This document shows positions 22,985-31,833 of a DNA stretch of 44,938 nucleotides, piece by piece. The notes under the pieces are model-generated. The model was given only the letters and a program-made list of their open reading frames with translations. It did not search any database and had not been told where the DNA came from. The DNA is from Affinundibacterium seohonense (GTDB taxonomy: Bacteria > Pseudomonadota > Gammaproteobacteria > Burkholderiales > Burkholderiaceae_D): assembly GCF_014284305.1 (NCBI RefSeq), contig NZ_JACOFW010000032.1, forward strand, positions 1-44,938. Direction: 5' to 3'. How positions within the stretch are numbered: position 1 is the stretch's first letter; each line of letters starts with the position of its first letter. The position numbers and the translations under genes are program-made.

Positions 22985-23713
22985 TTAATTACCAGGCGTA
23001 ATGCTCTTCACCACTTTACCCGCCTCGTCCAACATCTGAATCTCAGCCTGCCCAGCAGCGCTCACCACGAGCATGATGCGAGTGCGCCCCTTTGCATCTT
23101 TCAAGCTTAAAGCAGAACCCTTATCTCTAGTATTACCGAGAAAGATCCGATTTTCAGAAAGACGGCCTTCGTCGGTCAATTTTTTCCAATATGCCGCTTG
23201 CTCGGCCGCCGACAATTTCTCCGCCTCAGCTGCAAATTTCTTCATGTCATCCAATGACGTCGTTTTATACATGGGCACATCATTAATGCGTATCCCGGTC
23301 GATTGATGATTTGCGCTATCGGTACTAATTAATTGCAAAGCTTGATCTTGGCGGAAACGATCAAATGTTAACGATAAACCTGCATCGATTTTTCCATTTT
23401 CTCCGATGCTTCCCTTTTGAATGAAACCACCATTTTCGGTACCTTCTTCATTCACAAAAATCATTCCCGCAAAACTACGACGATCTGGACGAGCGCCTTC
23501 TTTCCCTTGATGGAAATCGCCTGGAAATTGAGCACGATTAGAAATTACCATGCGCTTTGTACCATCGGGCTCAACGATATTAATCCTGCCCACAGTAATT
23601 TCATCAAATCGCTCATGCTTAGCTGGCTCTCTCGCGCCAGTTAAAGCAAACACGGCAGCTAGGGCTACTGCCATCGTCGTTGCACCTGCAAAGAAAGTTC
23701 TGAGTTGTGACAT
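22985..23713 (-). CDS. Exported or membrane-anchored protein of unknown function
   Basis: 242 aa from ATG 23713 (MSQLRTFFAGATTMAVALAAVFALTGARE), which has AAGGA upstream; the frame extends to a further Met at 23776 that lacks support. An N-terminal hydrophobic segment (about 8-26) is a signal peptide or anchor. The rest is soluble: ITVGRINIVEPDGTKRMVISNRAQFPG near the start and GRTRIMLVVSAAGQAEIQMLDEAGKVVKSI at the end look like related beta-hairpin modules flanking a helical stretch (SLDDMKKFAAEAEKLSAAEQAAYWKKL). I recognise no catalytic motif and assign no function. It lies 136 bp downstream of the XRE regulator on the same strand and may be co-transcribed or controlled by it. Confidence 0.75.
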   Translation of the reverse strand: MSQLRTFFAGATTMAVALAAVFALTGAREPAKHERFDEITVGRINIVEPDGTKRMVISNRAQFPGDFHQGKEGARPDRRSFAGMIFVNEEGTENGGFIQKGSIGENGKIDAGLSLTFDRFRQDQALQLISTDSANHQSTGIRINDVPMYKTTSLDDMKKFAAEAEKLSAAEQAAYWKKLTDEGRLSENRIFLGNTRDKGSALSLKDAKGRTRIMLVVSAAGQAEIQMLDEAGKVVKSITPGN

Positions 23714-23849
23714 GGTTTTCCTTAAAAAATAGAAAAGTGAAACGAAATTTAATAGACCGAATAAAGTTTGACCCAATGTTTTTTTTGGGCCAAATCTAGA
23801 AATTAAACAACCGAGTTAAAAGAAAGAGACTCTAAAGAATATGTAGAAA

Positions 23850-24590
23850 TTACTGCGTTTGGAGTTTGCGTAGTCGCCATTCCATAAAGAACCCTAAAAT
23901 TCCTGCAAAAATGAATAGGCCACCCATAAACTGTAAAACCCGATTCTCAAAAGAACGGACATAGGTCACATGAACTCGATCAAATTTACGCCGACCTCCC
24001 TCAACATCCTCATAGAAGACAGTGCCATAATCACGGCTCTTCTCCACCACCAATGGGCGTTTTCGCTTCTCGTTAAACTCAGCAAGCTGCCGCGATGCTT
24101 CTTCGGATGTAACGATTTTTGCGCCAAACTTCATATTGAGAATTTTTTCAAATTGTTCAAATACATCCTCTGCTTCATTTTTCAGAAACACACCCGGTGA
24201 TTCATACTTATACAAATTATTGGAAAAAAAGATGCCTTCGTTGGCACCCAGTAGAAAAGCAAAACCCAAAATGCAAGAGAATGCTGACCCGAACAGCCAC
24301 TGCTTAACGCTGTGTGTCTTAACGATCATGCTTGTATTCAAATAAGCAGCGACTTCGGGAATTTGCTTTAGCGAAGTCTGCAGAATTTTGCGATCAATAT
24401 CCTTCAGAAATTCTCTGGGATCCATGTCCAAGGATCGCAAAATCGCTTGAAACATATCTGCTGAAGGAACCGATTTATCGTTTTCTAGTTTCGACAAATA
24501 GGATTGTTCAATGCCAATTGCCTCCGCCATTTGCGGTTGAGTCATGTTTCTCTGCGTACGAATTTGCTTTAATTTGTCACCAAAATTCAT
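23850..24590 (-). CDS. XRE-family HTH regulator with two membrane segments
   Basis: 246 aa. Residues about 6-60 form an HTH_3 domain (LKQIRTQRNMTQPQMAEAIGIEQSYLSKLENDKSVPS). A linker leads to a transmembrane segment at about 98-116 (LFGSAFSCILGFAFLLGA). A soluble loop of about 95 residues follows, rich in charged residues (KNEAEDVFEQFEKILNMKFGAKIVTSEEASRQL), then a second segment near 220-236 (MGGLFIFAGILGFFMEW). This topology places the loop in the periplasm and the HTH in the cytoplasm, as in one-component membrane sensors. The ATG has AAGG upstream. A cluster of TGAATAT repeats lies 78-127 bp upstream and may be its autoregulatory site. The signal sensed is unknown. Confidence 0.85.
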   Translation of the reverse strand: MNFGDKLKQIRTQRNMTQPQMAEAIGIEQSYLSKLENDKSVPSADMFQAILRSLDMDPREFLKDIDRKILQTSLKQIPEVAAYLNTSMIVKTHSVKQWLFGSAFSCILGFAFLLGANEGIFFSNNLYKYESPGVFLKNEAEDVFEQFEKILNMKFGAKIVTSEEASRQLAEFNEKRKRPLVVEKSRDYGTVFYEDVEGGRRKFDRVHVTYVRSFENRVLQFMGGLFIFAGILGFFMEWRLRKLQTQ

Positions 24591-24667
24591 GGATGTGCCC
24601 TTTTAGTTTACTGTTTTCTGATTTGATTTAGGCACCGCAAAACGCAATGTCCAAGCCATATTCTTGG

Positions 24668-24717
24668 ATATTCATGCAGAAATTGGAAGTTGAATATGGC
24701 TGAATATCGATGAATAT
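24668..24717. repeat. TGAATAT repeat cluster upstream of the XRE regulator
   Basis: TGAATAT occurs at 24691, 24701 and 24711, exactly 10 bp apart, and once inverted as ATATTCA at 24668-24674. GATATCC follows at 24721. Exact helical phasing points to a protein-binding array, probably for the adjacent HTH protein. Confidence 0.6.
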
Positions 24718-24750
24718 GATGATATCCACATCAATTTTGAATTCGCAGAC

Positions 24751-24778
24751 AAAAAAAGGGAGGCGATTTGCCTCCCTT
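24751..24778 (-). terminator. Rho-independent terminator of sppA
   Basis: AAGGGAGGC (24756-24764) pairs with GCCTCCCTT (24770-24778) around a 5-nt loop. On the minus strand the stem runs into a T tract (A-run 24751-24757). It lies 27 nt after the sppA stop. Confidence 0.88.
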
Positions 24779-24804
24779 CTTTAACCGATCACATCGAATG
24801 TAAA

Positions 24805-26673
24805 TTAGGGCAAAGTACACATGCAATGCGCCATCACCATATAGCTACGATTCTCTTTTCTTAAATCGGCCAACCACGCCAGATCCTTAATCATCTCTGT
24901 CGCTGCGGCTGGTGGAATACCACTTGGTGCAACGGCGACTTTAAATTGATCATTGATTGCTCGCGCCGCAGCCTTTGCCGCGCCATCTTCGAACATGCTA
25001 AAGAAACGGTCAAATTTAGACGGCTCACGTTCAATATAAGTAACACGATAGTCGCTACCCAATTTAGCTAGCGTCGCTGCTGATTTCAAAGCATCTTTAA
25101 AACTACCGACACGATCAACCAAGCCGCGCTCTTTCGCTTGTTCACCGGTCCAAACTCGCCCCTGCGCAACTTCATCAATTTTTTGTGGTGTCGTTTTGCG
25201 CGCTGCCGCTGCTTTTGTCGTAAATTCAGAATAAATGTTATTAATGCCTAACTGAATCACTTCACCAAACTTTGGATTCATCGGACGCAAAGGATTAAAG
25301 GAGTCACTCATCCAAGTGGTGGTCGTGCCAGCGGTATGCACGCCAATTTTATCCATCACTTTATCTGCGGTTGGGAAGATCGCAAATACACCAATCGATC
25401 CAGTAATTGTCGCGGCATCAGCAATAACTTCATCCGAAGACATCGAAATCCAATAGCCACCTGATGCGGCAACGTTACCCATCGATATCACGACTGGCTT
25501 ACCAGCTTTACGGGTCAACTCTAATTCTTGACGTATCAATTCAGAACCAAATGCACTGCCGCCGGGTGAATCAACGCGAACTACTACGGCTTTCACCTGA
25601 TCATCCTCACGCGCTTTGCGTACCAGATTTGCAGTAGACAAACCACCAATGGCGCCAGGTGAAGCATTGCCCTCGCTGATTTCACCTTCAGCCACAATCA
25701 CCGCAATATTCGGACCGAATCCAAAATGACTTTGCATCTGCAAATAATCATCAAAATTAATTTGCTTAAAGCTTTTGGTTTGCGCATCTTTGGCGCCCAT
25801 ACCCAGCATCATTTGGCGCAAATCATCACGTGACTTTAAGCCGTCTATCAATTTCGCATTAACAGCAAATTGTGCCACGCTGCCGTTGGCGGCTTTCAAC
25901 ATGTCAGGCAAATTATTAATGCTGTTCATCACCGTACCCGCAGGCAATTTACGCGCCTGCTCTACCCCATCCGTATACAACTTCCACATCGCGTTGTATA
26001 AAAATGCATCTGCTTCTGAGGAAGCTGGTGAAGGCCCGTTCGCAATGTAGGGCTCGGCAAAACTCTTAAAAGTCCCCACTTTTAAGACATTAACGGTGAT
26101 GCCAATTTTATCCAAAGCGTCTTTGTAATAATTGCGGTAGCCACCAAAACCACTGAGCATCACATTACCCATAGGATGCATATACACTTCATTCGCATGT
26201 GAGGCTAAATAGTATTGACGCTGATCAAAACTCGAACCCCAAGCGATCACTTTTTTGCCGCTGGCTTTGAAACGCTCGATGCCACCAGCAACTTCTCTCA
26301 ACATTGCCAAGCCAGCACCCTGCATACCATCCAACATCAAAACCGCGCTGGTAATTTTCGGATCTCTACTGGCTGCATCCAACACCGTTAAGATATCGCG
26401 CAACTGGGTAGAGCGTTTATTTTCCCCCTGCACTTCGGCTAAGAAGGCATCGCTAGCGCTACCGGCGTGTTGTTCAACAATTTGTCCTTTGAAATTCAAA
26501 ATTAACGCTGTTCTATCGTCAATTTTGACTTTATCCGATGAAAACATCGCATTGAGCAAAAAGATGACCAACAACAAAAAAATCAAATTAATCAAAAAGC
26601 GTCGGCTTGCATCTACCGCATTCCAAAACCATTTAATACCTTGTCCGATTGCGCGGAAGGGCGAGAAAGCCAT
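24805..26673 (-). CDS. sppA: Signal peptide peptidase SppA, 67K long form
   Basis: 622-aa inner-membrane serine protease (S49) that degrades cleaved signal peptides. An N-terminal anchor at about 25-42 (FLINLIFLLLVIFLLNAMF) is followed by tandem ClpP-like domains, as in E. coli SppA. The general base Lys203 is in KVGTFKSFAEPY. The nucleophile Ser404 is in GNVAASGGYWISM, preceded by VRVDSPGGSAFGSELI. AGGAG lies 6 nt upstream of the ATG. It is monocistronic, with its own terminator, divergent from the formaldehyde dehydrogenase gene. Length and both catalytic residues fit an active enzyme. Confidence 0.96.
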   Translation of the reverse strand: MAFSPFRAIGQGIKWFWNAVDASRRFLINLIFLLLVIFLLNAMFSSDKVKIDDRTALILNFKGQIVEQHAGSASDAFLAEVQGENKRSTQLRDILTVLDAASRDPKITSAVLMLDGMQGAGLAMLREVAGGIERFKASGKKVIAWGSSFDQRQYYLASHANEVYMHPMGNVMLSGFGGYRNYYKDALDKIGITVNVLKVGTFKSFAEPYIANGPSPASSEADAFLYNAMWKLYTDGVEQARKLPAGTVMNSINNLPDMLKAANGSVAQFAVNAKLIDGLKSRDDLRQMMLGMGAKDAQTKSFKQINFDDYLQMQSHFGFGPNIAVIVAEGEISEGNASPGAIGGLSTANLVRKAREDDQVKAVVVRVDSPGGSAFGSELIRQELELTRKAGKPVVISMGNVAASGGYWISMSSDEVIADAATITGSIGVFAIFPTADKVMDKIGVHTAGTTTTWMSDSFNPLRPMNPKFGEVIQLGINNIYSEFTTKAAAARKTTPQKIDEVAQGRVWTGEQAKERGLVDRVGSFKDALKSAATLAKLGSDYRVTYIEREPSKFDRFFSMFEDGAAKAAARAINDQFKVAVAPSGIPPAAATEMIKDLAWLADLRKENRSYMVMAHCMCTLP

Positions 26674-26984
26674 AATAACTCCTGATAAATAACAACACTT
26701 TGATAATCTTTAGCAGGGATCGGATTAATAACACCCCGTCCATGCTCTAGCTTTGAATTAATCCACCAAACTTTGACAGCAAATGCCTTCATTTTATCCA
26801 TACTCAAGGGATATTCTAAAGTAAGTTCGCGGTTCGACCTTTAACAAGGTCAATAATTATAAAAATAAAAACGAAATTCTAACGAATCACGACTGCTTTA
26901 GCGCGACCAAATCGAAAACCAGAAATACGGTTAAAATCACAAGCGCAAAAATTCAAACCAACTTATCACCAACAAGAGAACAAT
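26674..26984. other. Divergent intergenic region, sppA / adhC
   Basis: About 310 bp, A/T-rich near 26850-26880, holding the promoters of both genes. A small GACC/GGTC inverted repeat (about 26837-26852) is present. I cannot single out promoter boxes with confidence, and no FrmR-type regulator gene or recognisable site is seen. Confidence 0.4.
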
Positions 26985-28091
26985 ATGAAAACCAAAGCCG
27001 CGATCGCCTGGGAAGCCGGAAAACCCCTGACAATTGAAGAAGTGGATTTACAGGGTCCACAAGCAGGCGAAGTCTTGGTCGAAATCAAAGCGACGGGGAT
27101 TTGCCACACTGATTACTACACTTTATCGGGCGCTGATCCTGAAGGTATTTTCCCAGCGATTCTTGGACATGAAGGCGCAGGCATCGTGGTTGATGTTGGT
27201 CCTGGCGTGAAGAGCCTGAAAAAAGATGACCACGTCATTCCGCTTTACACCCCTGAATGTCGTGAGTGCAAATTCTGTCTCTCACAAAAAACCAATCTGT
27301 GCCAAGCAATTCGTAGTACTCAAGGACGCGGCTTGATGCCCGATGCGACTAGTCGTTTTTCTATCGACGGCAAACCGATTTTCCATTACATGGGAACATC
27401 CACTTTTTCCAATTACATCGTGGTTCCAGAGATCGCACTGGCAAAGATTCGTGAAGATGCGCCGTTTGATAAAGTTTGCTACATCGGTTGTGGCGTGACG
27501 ACGGGCGTGGGCGCTGTCTTGTTCACAGCAAAAGTGGAAGCTGGTGCTAATGTCGTGGTATTTGGTTTAGGCGGTATTGGATTAAACGTGATTCAAGCAG
27601 CACGCATGGTCGGTGCAAATAAGATCATCGGGGTTGATATCAATCCAGCACGTGAGAGCATGGCACGCAAATTTGGTATGACACATTTTGTCAATCCGAA
27701 AGATGTTGCCAATGTCGTTGATGCCATCATCGGCTTGACCGATGGCGGTGCCGATTACAGTTTTGAATGCATAGGCAACACCACGACCATGCGCCAATCC
27801 CTAGAGTGCTGTCACAAAGGCTGGGGTCAATCCATCATCATCGGCGTCGCTGCTGCTGGTCAAGAAATCAGCACGCGTCCATTCCAATTAGTCACAGGCC
27901 GCGTCTGGAAAGGTTCCGCATTCGGCGGCGCACGTGGTCGTACCGATGTACCGAAAATCGTTGACTGGTACATGGAAGGCAAATTGAATATCGATGATTT
28001 AATTACGCACAAATTGCCTTTGGAAAGAATTAATGAAGGCTTTGATTTGATGAAGAGTGGAGAATCGATACGCTCTGTCGTAGAGTTTTAA
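26985..28091 (+). CDS. adhC/frmA: S-(hydroxymethyl)glutathione dehydrogenase (class III alcohol dehydrogenase)
   Basis: 368-aa cytoplasmic zinc enzyme that oxidises the glutathione-formaldehyde adduct with NAD+ and also reduces S-nitrosoglutathione. Catalytic zinc ligands lie in [14 protein letters not shown] and YIGCGVTTG. The structural-zinc cysteines are in [16 protein letters not shown]. The Arg of [13 protein letters not shown] is the residue typical of class III enzymes that binds the glutathione carboxylate. The Rossmann fold is [15 protein letters not shown] with the NAD-specific Asp in GVDINPAR. Length is standard. No frmB (S-formylglutathione hydrolase) or frmR is adjacent, so the pathway's second step must be encoded elsewhere. 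Confidence 0.96.
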   Translation: MKTKAAIAWEAGKPLTIEEVDLQGPQAGEVLVEIKATGICHTDYYTLSGADPEGIFPAILGHEGAGIVVDVGPGVKSLKKDDHVIPLYTPECRECKFCLSQKTNLCQAIRSTQGRGLMPDATSRFSIDGKPIFHYMGTSTFSNYIVVPEIALAKIREDAPFDKVCYIGCGVTTGVGAVLFTAKVEAGANVVVFGLGGIGLNVIQAARMVGANKIIGVDINPARESMARKFGMTHFVNPKDVANVVDAIIGLTDGGADYSFECIGNTTTMRQSLECCHKGWGQSIIIGVAAAGQEISTRPFQLVTGRVWKGSAFGGARGRTDVPKIVDWYMEGKLNIDDLITHKLPLERINEGFDLMKSGESIRSVVEF

Positions 28092-28125
28092 GCATCATCC
28101 CATCACACATTAAATGTATTAAAAA

Positions 28126-28169
28126 ACTATCAGCTTCGATTGTTTATCAGGAAAAGCGAAGCTGATAGT
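28126..28169. other. Long perfect hairpin between adhC and prfC
   Basis: ACTATCAGCTTCG (28126-28138) and CGAAGCTGATAGT (28157-28169) pair over 13 bp around an 18-nt loop, 34 bp after adhC. There is no clean T-run on the plus strand (only AGTTAATTAT), so it is a weak terminator or a transcript-stabilising structure. Confidence 0.55.
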
Positions 28170-28283
28170 AGTTAATTATCACTAAAAGCTAGCAGTTCGC
28201 TTCATTCTGCCCACGCAAAAATAAGAAGCCGCTAGGTCAGCATGTTAAAATGCGCGGTTAATTTCTACTACAGAACTCCCGCA

Positions 28284-29951
28284 ATGACCGATATCACCAG
28301 CACTCCAGAAAGCAACGACGAGCTAGACAGCGTTGCCATTAAAAAAGTCTCTACCGACCTGATCCGCAAAGAAGTTGCGCGTCGTCGTACTTTTGGCATT
28401 ATTTCCCATCCGGATGCGGGTAAAACCACGCTCACCGAAAAACTCTTGATGTTCTCGGGCGCGATTCAGTTAGCAGGTACGGTCAAAGCACGTAAGAGTG
28501 GTCGCCATGCGACGTCTGACTGGATGGAAATTGAAAAGCAACGCGGTATCTCGGTCGCGTCCTCCGTCATGCAGTTCGAATACCGCGATCACGTGGTCAA
28601 TTTGCTTGACACACCGGGTCACCAAGACTTTTCCGAAGATACTTATCGCGTATTGACCGCGGTCGACTCTGCATTGATGGTGATTGATGCGGCTAAAGGT
28701 GTGGAAGAACAAACGATCAAGCTGTTGAACGTTTGCCGCATGCGCAATACGCCGATTATCAGCTTCGTCAACAAAATGGACCGTGAAACCCGCGATCCTT
28801 TGGAATTGTTGGATGAGTTGGAATCGGTCTTAAAGATTGATTGCTCGCCTGTCACTTGGCCTATCGGCATGGGTAAGACTTTCCGTGGTGTGTATCACAT
28901 CTTAAAAGACGAGATCATGTTGTTCACGCCTGGTAGTGAACGCGCTGACCAAGAATTTGAAGTCGTCAAAGGTATCGACAATCCACGCCTTGCAGAATTG
29001 TTCCCACTCGAAATCGAGCAGTTAAAAATGGAAGTCGAATTGGTGCATGGCGCGTCGCATCCTTTCGATTTAGAAGCGGTGTTAGCCGGCACACAAACAC
29101 CGGTATTTTTCGGTTCGGCAATTAACAACTTCGGTGTACGTGAAATCTTGAACGCCCTACTCGATTGGGCGCCAGCACCACGCGAACGCAATGCCACTAT
29201 TCGTACAGTAGAACCAACGGAAGAACCCTTCTCGGGTTTCGTCTTCAAGATTCAAGCGAATATGGACCCAGCGCATCGCGACCGTATCGCCTTCTTACGC
29301 GTCTGCTCTGGTCGCTTTGAACGCGGCATGAAACTCAAGCATTTGCGCATCAATCGCGACATCAAAGTTTCGTCTGTTGTCACCTTTATGGCGTCTTCTC
29401 GCGAACAAGTAGAGGAAGCTTACGCAGGCGACATCATCGGCTTACCAAATCACGGCAATATGCAAATTGGTGACAGTTTTTCCGAAGGCGAATTATTGCA
29501 ATTCACTGGCATCCCTTACTTCGCACCCGACTTCTTCCGCATTGCCCGCATTTTGAATCCACTCAAAACCAAGCAGTTACAAAAAGGTTTGCAGCAACTA
29601 GGTGAAGAAGGCGCGGTACAGGTTTTTAAGCCGATCGTCAGCAGTGATTTGATCCTTGGTGCGGTTGGTGTTTTGCAGTTTGAGGTCGTCGCTAGTCGTT
29701 TGAAGAATGAATATGGTGTGGATGCCGTATTCGAAGGTACCAGCATCAGTAGTGCACGTTGGATCACTTGTGAAGACAAAAAAATGCTGGCCGATTTTGA
29801 ACGCTCTAGCGCAGGTGCTAACGTGGCTTATGATGCGGCTGGCAATATGGCCTACCTTGCCAGTTCGGGTGTGAATTTACGTTTGACGCAAGAACGTTGG
29901 CCCGACGTGGTGTTCCATGCGACACGGGAACATGCTGCCAAACTAGACTAA
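28284..29951 (+). CDS. prfC: Peptide chain release factor 3
   Basis: Translational GTPase that recycles RF1/RF2 from the ribosome. From ATG 28284 ([10 protein letters not shown]) the product is 555 aa, near the family norm of about 530; the frame extends to a Met-coding codon at 28242, but that adds unsupported residues. G motifs are [15 protein letters not shown] (G1), [14 protein letters not shown] (G3) and SFVNKMDRE (G4). [27 protein letters not shown] is typical of RF3 switch I. Domains II and III follow, ending [18 protein letters not shown] terminator lies 20 nt after the stop. Confidence 0.97.
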   Translation: MTDITSTPESNDELDSVAIKKVSTDLIRKEVARRRTFGIISHPDAGKTTLTEKLLMFSGAIQLAGTVKARKSGRHATSDWMEIEKQRGISVASSVMQFEYRDHVVNLLDTPGHQDFSEDTYRVLTAVDSALMVIDAAKGVEEQTIKLLNVCRMRNTPIISFVNKMDRETRDPLELLDELESVLKIDCSPVTWPIGMGKTFRGVYHILKDEIMLFTPGSERADQEFEVVKGIDNPRLAELFPLEIEQLKMEVELVHGASHPFDLEAVLAGTQTPVFFGSAINNFGVREILNALLDWAPAPRERNATIRTVEPTEEPFSGFVFKIQANMDPAHRDRIAFLRVCSGRFERGMKLKHLRINRDIKVSSVVTFMASSREQVEEAYAGDIIGLPNHGNMQIGDSFSEGELLQFTGIPYFAPDFFRIARILNPLKTKQLQKGLQQLGEEGAVQVFKPIVSSDLILGAVGVLQFEVVASRLKNEYGVDAVFEGTSISSARWITCEDKKMLADFERSSAGANVAYDAAGNMAYLASSGVNLRLTQERWPDVVFHATREHAAKLD

Positions 29952-29969
29952 TCGCCCTAGCAGCAAAAT

Positions 29970-30007
29970 AAAAAAGCCGTAATAGCGATCGCTGTTGCGG
30001 CTTTTTT
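29970..30007. terminator. Bidirectional terminator after prfC
   Basis: AAAAAGCCG (29971-29979) pairs with CGGCTTTTT (29998-30006), with an inner AGCG/CGCT extension and T/A tracts on either side. It is shared by prfC (plus) and the GNAT gene (minus). Confidence 0.85.
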
Positions 30008-30024
30008 GCTTTACATCAGTTCAA

Positions 30025-30579
30025 TTATGCTATATCTAAGCGCATACGCTCAAACCGTATCGCCACGCCATCAGGCAAGGTATCTGACACATCCTCGACC
30101 TTTTCAAAGCCCAAGACCTGATAAAACGGCACGCCAGGCAACGTCGCCATTAATTCTAAGCGCGTGAATCCTTGCGTTAATGCCGCCTGTTTGCAGGCTT
30201 CAAAAATGGCACGACCAACCCCTTGGCGTGCCGCAGTAGGCGCAATAAAGAACGCTCGAATTCTCGCCGCATCCTTTGCAGGATCTAAAAATTCATCAGC
30301 CCCCACTGGCCTTTGATCACCACCATACAGCGTACGGCGACGACTCCAACCGCCACAGCCCGCCAATTTACCATCTAGGGTCGCAGTAAAATAACTTCCA
30401 TCTTTCACCAAAGCGGTATCGACACCAAAAACATAGCGAATCGCTGATTCTGCCTCTTGATCTGTATAAAATCCCTTACTCAATTGACGTGCAGATTCAA
30501 CAATCAAATCATTTAAAATCGGTACCTCTTCGAGTGTACTCAATCGCACGTCCAAATTCTGTGTTCGCTGCAGTGTCAT
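30025..30579 (-). CDS. GNAT-family N-acetyltransferase
   Basis: 184-aa acetyl-CoA-dependent acetyltransferase. The conserved motif A region is RIRAFFIAPTAARQGVGRAIFEACKQAALTQG, with RQGVGRA forming the pyrophosphate loop. Motif B follows (FTRLELMATLPGVPFYQVLGFEKVEDV). GGAGT lies 9 nt upstream of the ATG. The substrate cannot be read from sequence; the FYxxLGF motif is common to many small-molecule and protein acetyltransferases. It is a single gene, convergent with prfC. Confidence 0.88.
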   Translation of the reverse strand: MTLQRTQNLDVRLSTLEEVPILNDLIVESARQLSKGFYTDQEAESAIRYVFGVDTALVKDGSYFTATLDGKLAGCGGWSRRRTLYGGDQRPVGADEFLDPAKDAARIRAFFIAPTAARQGVGRAIFEACKQAALTQGFTRLELMATLPGVPFYQVLGFEKVEDVSDTLPDGVAIRFERMRLDIA

Positions 30580-30921
30580 AACGATTTACTCCAATCTTCA
30601 ACGGGATGCTAAAGTTTTTATGGTCAGGTGTATTTTCTACCACACACAATTTAATATATAACAATAACACCGAATGCAAGCACCTATAACATGCCAAATG
30701 CGACATAATTAAGCGAATTTCCCTTACTAATGAAAAGCACAACGCGCGATAGTCAAGGATGGTAACCGCTCAGATATGCTCGTCATGTCTACACTAAGGT
30801 GACCAGATTAAACTAGTTCAAAACCGATAGGTAAATAGAATACGTTGAGGACACTTCACAAAGACCAGATAGGCTCAGGAACAAAAATCAAGGCTGCAAC
30901 ACCCATCTTCAAAATAAGAAA
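30580..30921. other. Divergent intergenic region, GNAT / solute-binding-like gene
   Basis: About 340 bp. A/T-rich promoter-like sequence (TATATATTAAAT on the minus strand near 30650-30662) is likely to serve the GNAT gene. Nothing else recognised; the minus-strand reading frame here shows no family features. Confidence 0.4.
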
Positions 30922-31713
30922 ATGAAACGATACATTCGCTTACTTACGATCTCGTTATTGATCGGCTCGTTGATGCCCGCCTCGGCTTCAAAGTTACAAG
31001 ATACGACTGTGCGGCCGCAAACAACCATCCTAATTGGTGGACAAATTTCACAATCAAAAAAGGCTCTCACTCTCAACAAGACGACAGCGAGCTTTATCGA
31101 CTATCTAGAGAAGGAACTCAACACCAAATTCACGCTTAAGCAATATCCATGGCTCAGGGCGATGGATGCAGCCGAACGTGGTGAAGGGATGATTTTTGGG
31201 ATTTACAAAAACAAAGAACGAGAACAGAAATTCATTTTTTCCGAGCCAATTTTCGCCGATACGATTTGGCTGGTAACACTCTGCGACAAGCAATTTCGAT
31301 TCAATAATATTTCAGATTTACAAGGAAAAACAATAGGTCTACAGCCTGGCTCTAGCGGAGGCGCGGACTTTGATCGAGGCATCCATTCCGTTTTTAAGCC
31401 AGAATATACGACAACCGACCTGACGGGTAGCTTTTTGCGTCTATATCAGGAGCGCATGGATGCCTTCATTTTTTACGAAGATTATCCCCGTGGAATTGAG
31501 TTTGCTCTTGCTCGTTTCAACAGGCAGTATGCAGTCAAAGGAACAGAGCAGTCACAACCGATTTTTTGCAAAATTGAACAGCCGGTAACAAAAATCGACA
31601 ACTATTTTGCCATCGGTCGCAAGGCAGATCCGAGCATGATACAAAAAATTAATCAGGTCCTACTGCGGGCAAAGAAAAATGGGGATCTAGACAAGATTTT
31701 CAAGCGATATTAG
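30922..31713 (+). CDS. Periplasmic solute-binding-like protein (SBP_bac_3 type)
   Basis: 263-aa exported protein. The signal peptide ends near MPASAS. The two-lobed family-3 binding fold is recognisable: FIDYLEKELNTKFTLKQYPWLRAMDAAERGEGMIFGIYKNKEREQKFIFSEPIF in lobe 1, LQGKTIGLQPGSSGGADFD at the hinge, RMDAFIFYEDYPRGIEFAL in lobe 2, and the usual C-terminal INQVLLRAKKNGDLDKIFKRY. No permease or ATPase gene is adjacent, so this is probably an orphan binding or sensor protein of the kind common in this group. The ligand is not predictable. Confidence 0.85.
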   Translation: MKRYIRLLTISLLIGSLMPASASKLQDTTVRPQTTILIGGQISQSKKALTLNKTTASFIDYLEKELNTKFTLKQYPWLRAMDAAERGEGMIFGIYKNKEREQKFIFSEPIFADTIWLVTLCDKQFRFNNISDLQGKTIGLQPGSSGGADFDRGIHSVFKPEYTTTDLTGSFLRLYQERMDAFIFYEDYPRGIEFALARFNRQYAVKGTEQSQPIFCKIEQPVTKIDNYFAIGRKADPSMIQKINQVLLRAKKNGDLDKIFKRY

Positions 31714-31773
31714 CAAGCCGAGAAAATAGCAAAACTCTACTAGCCGATCTTAGACAGCGATATTGAAGAGTGC

Positions 31774-31810
31774 AAAAAAACGCGGCAGCGAAATTTCAAC
31801 TCGCTGCCGC
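31774..31810 (-). terminator. Rho-independent terminator of clpB
   Basis: GCGGCAGCGA (31782-31791) pairs with TCGCTGCCGC (31801-31810) around a 9-nt loop. A T tract follows on the minus strand (A-run 31774-31780). It lies 23 nt after the clpB stop. Confidence 0.9.
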
Positions 31811-31833
31811 TAACTCTTGCTCTGAATGTGCGG

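Noticed and set aside
23714..23776. Upstream Met of the exported unknown protein
   Set aside because: The internal ATG 23713 has AAGGA at the proper distance and yields a standard signal peptide.
28126..28169. Hairpin after adhC, considered as a standard terminator
   Set aside because: The stem is strong but the loop is 18 nt and no T-run follows on the plus strand; listed only as an unassigned structure.
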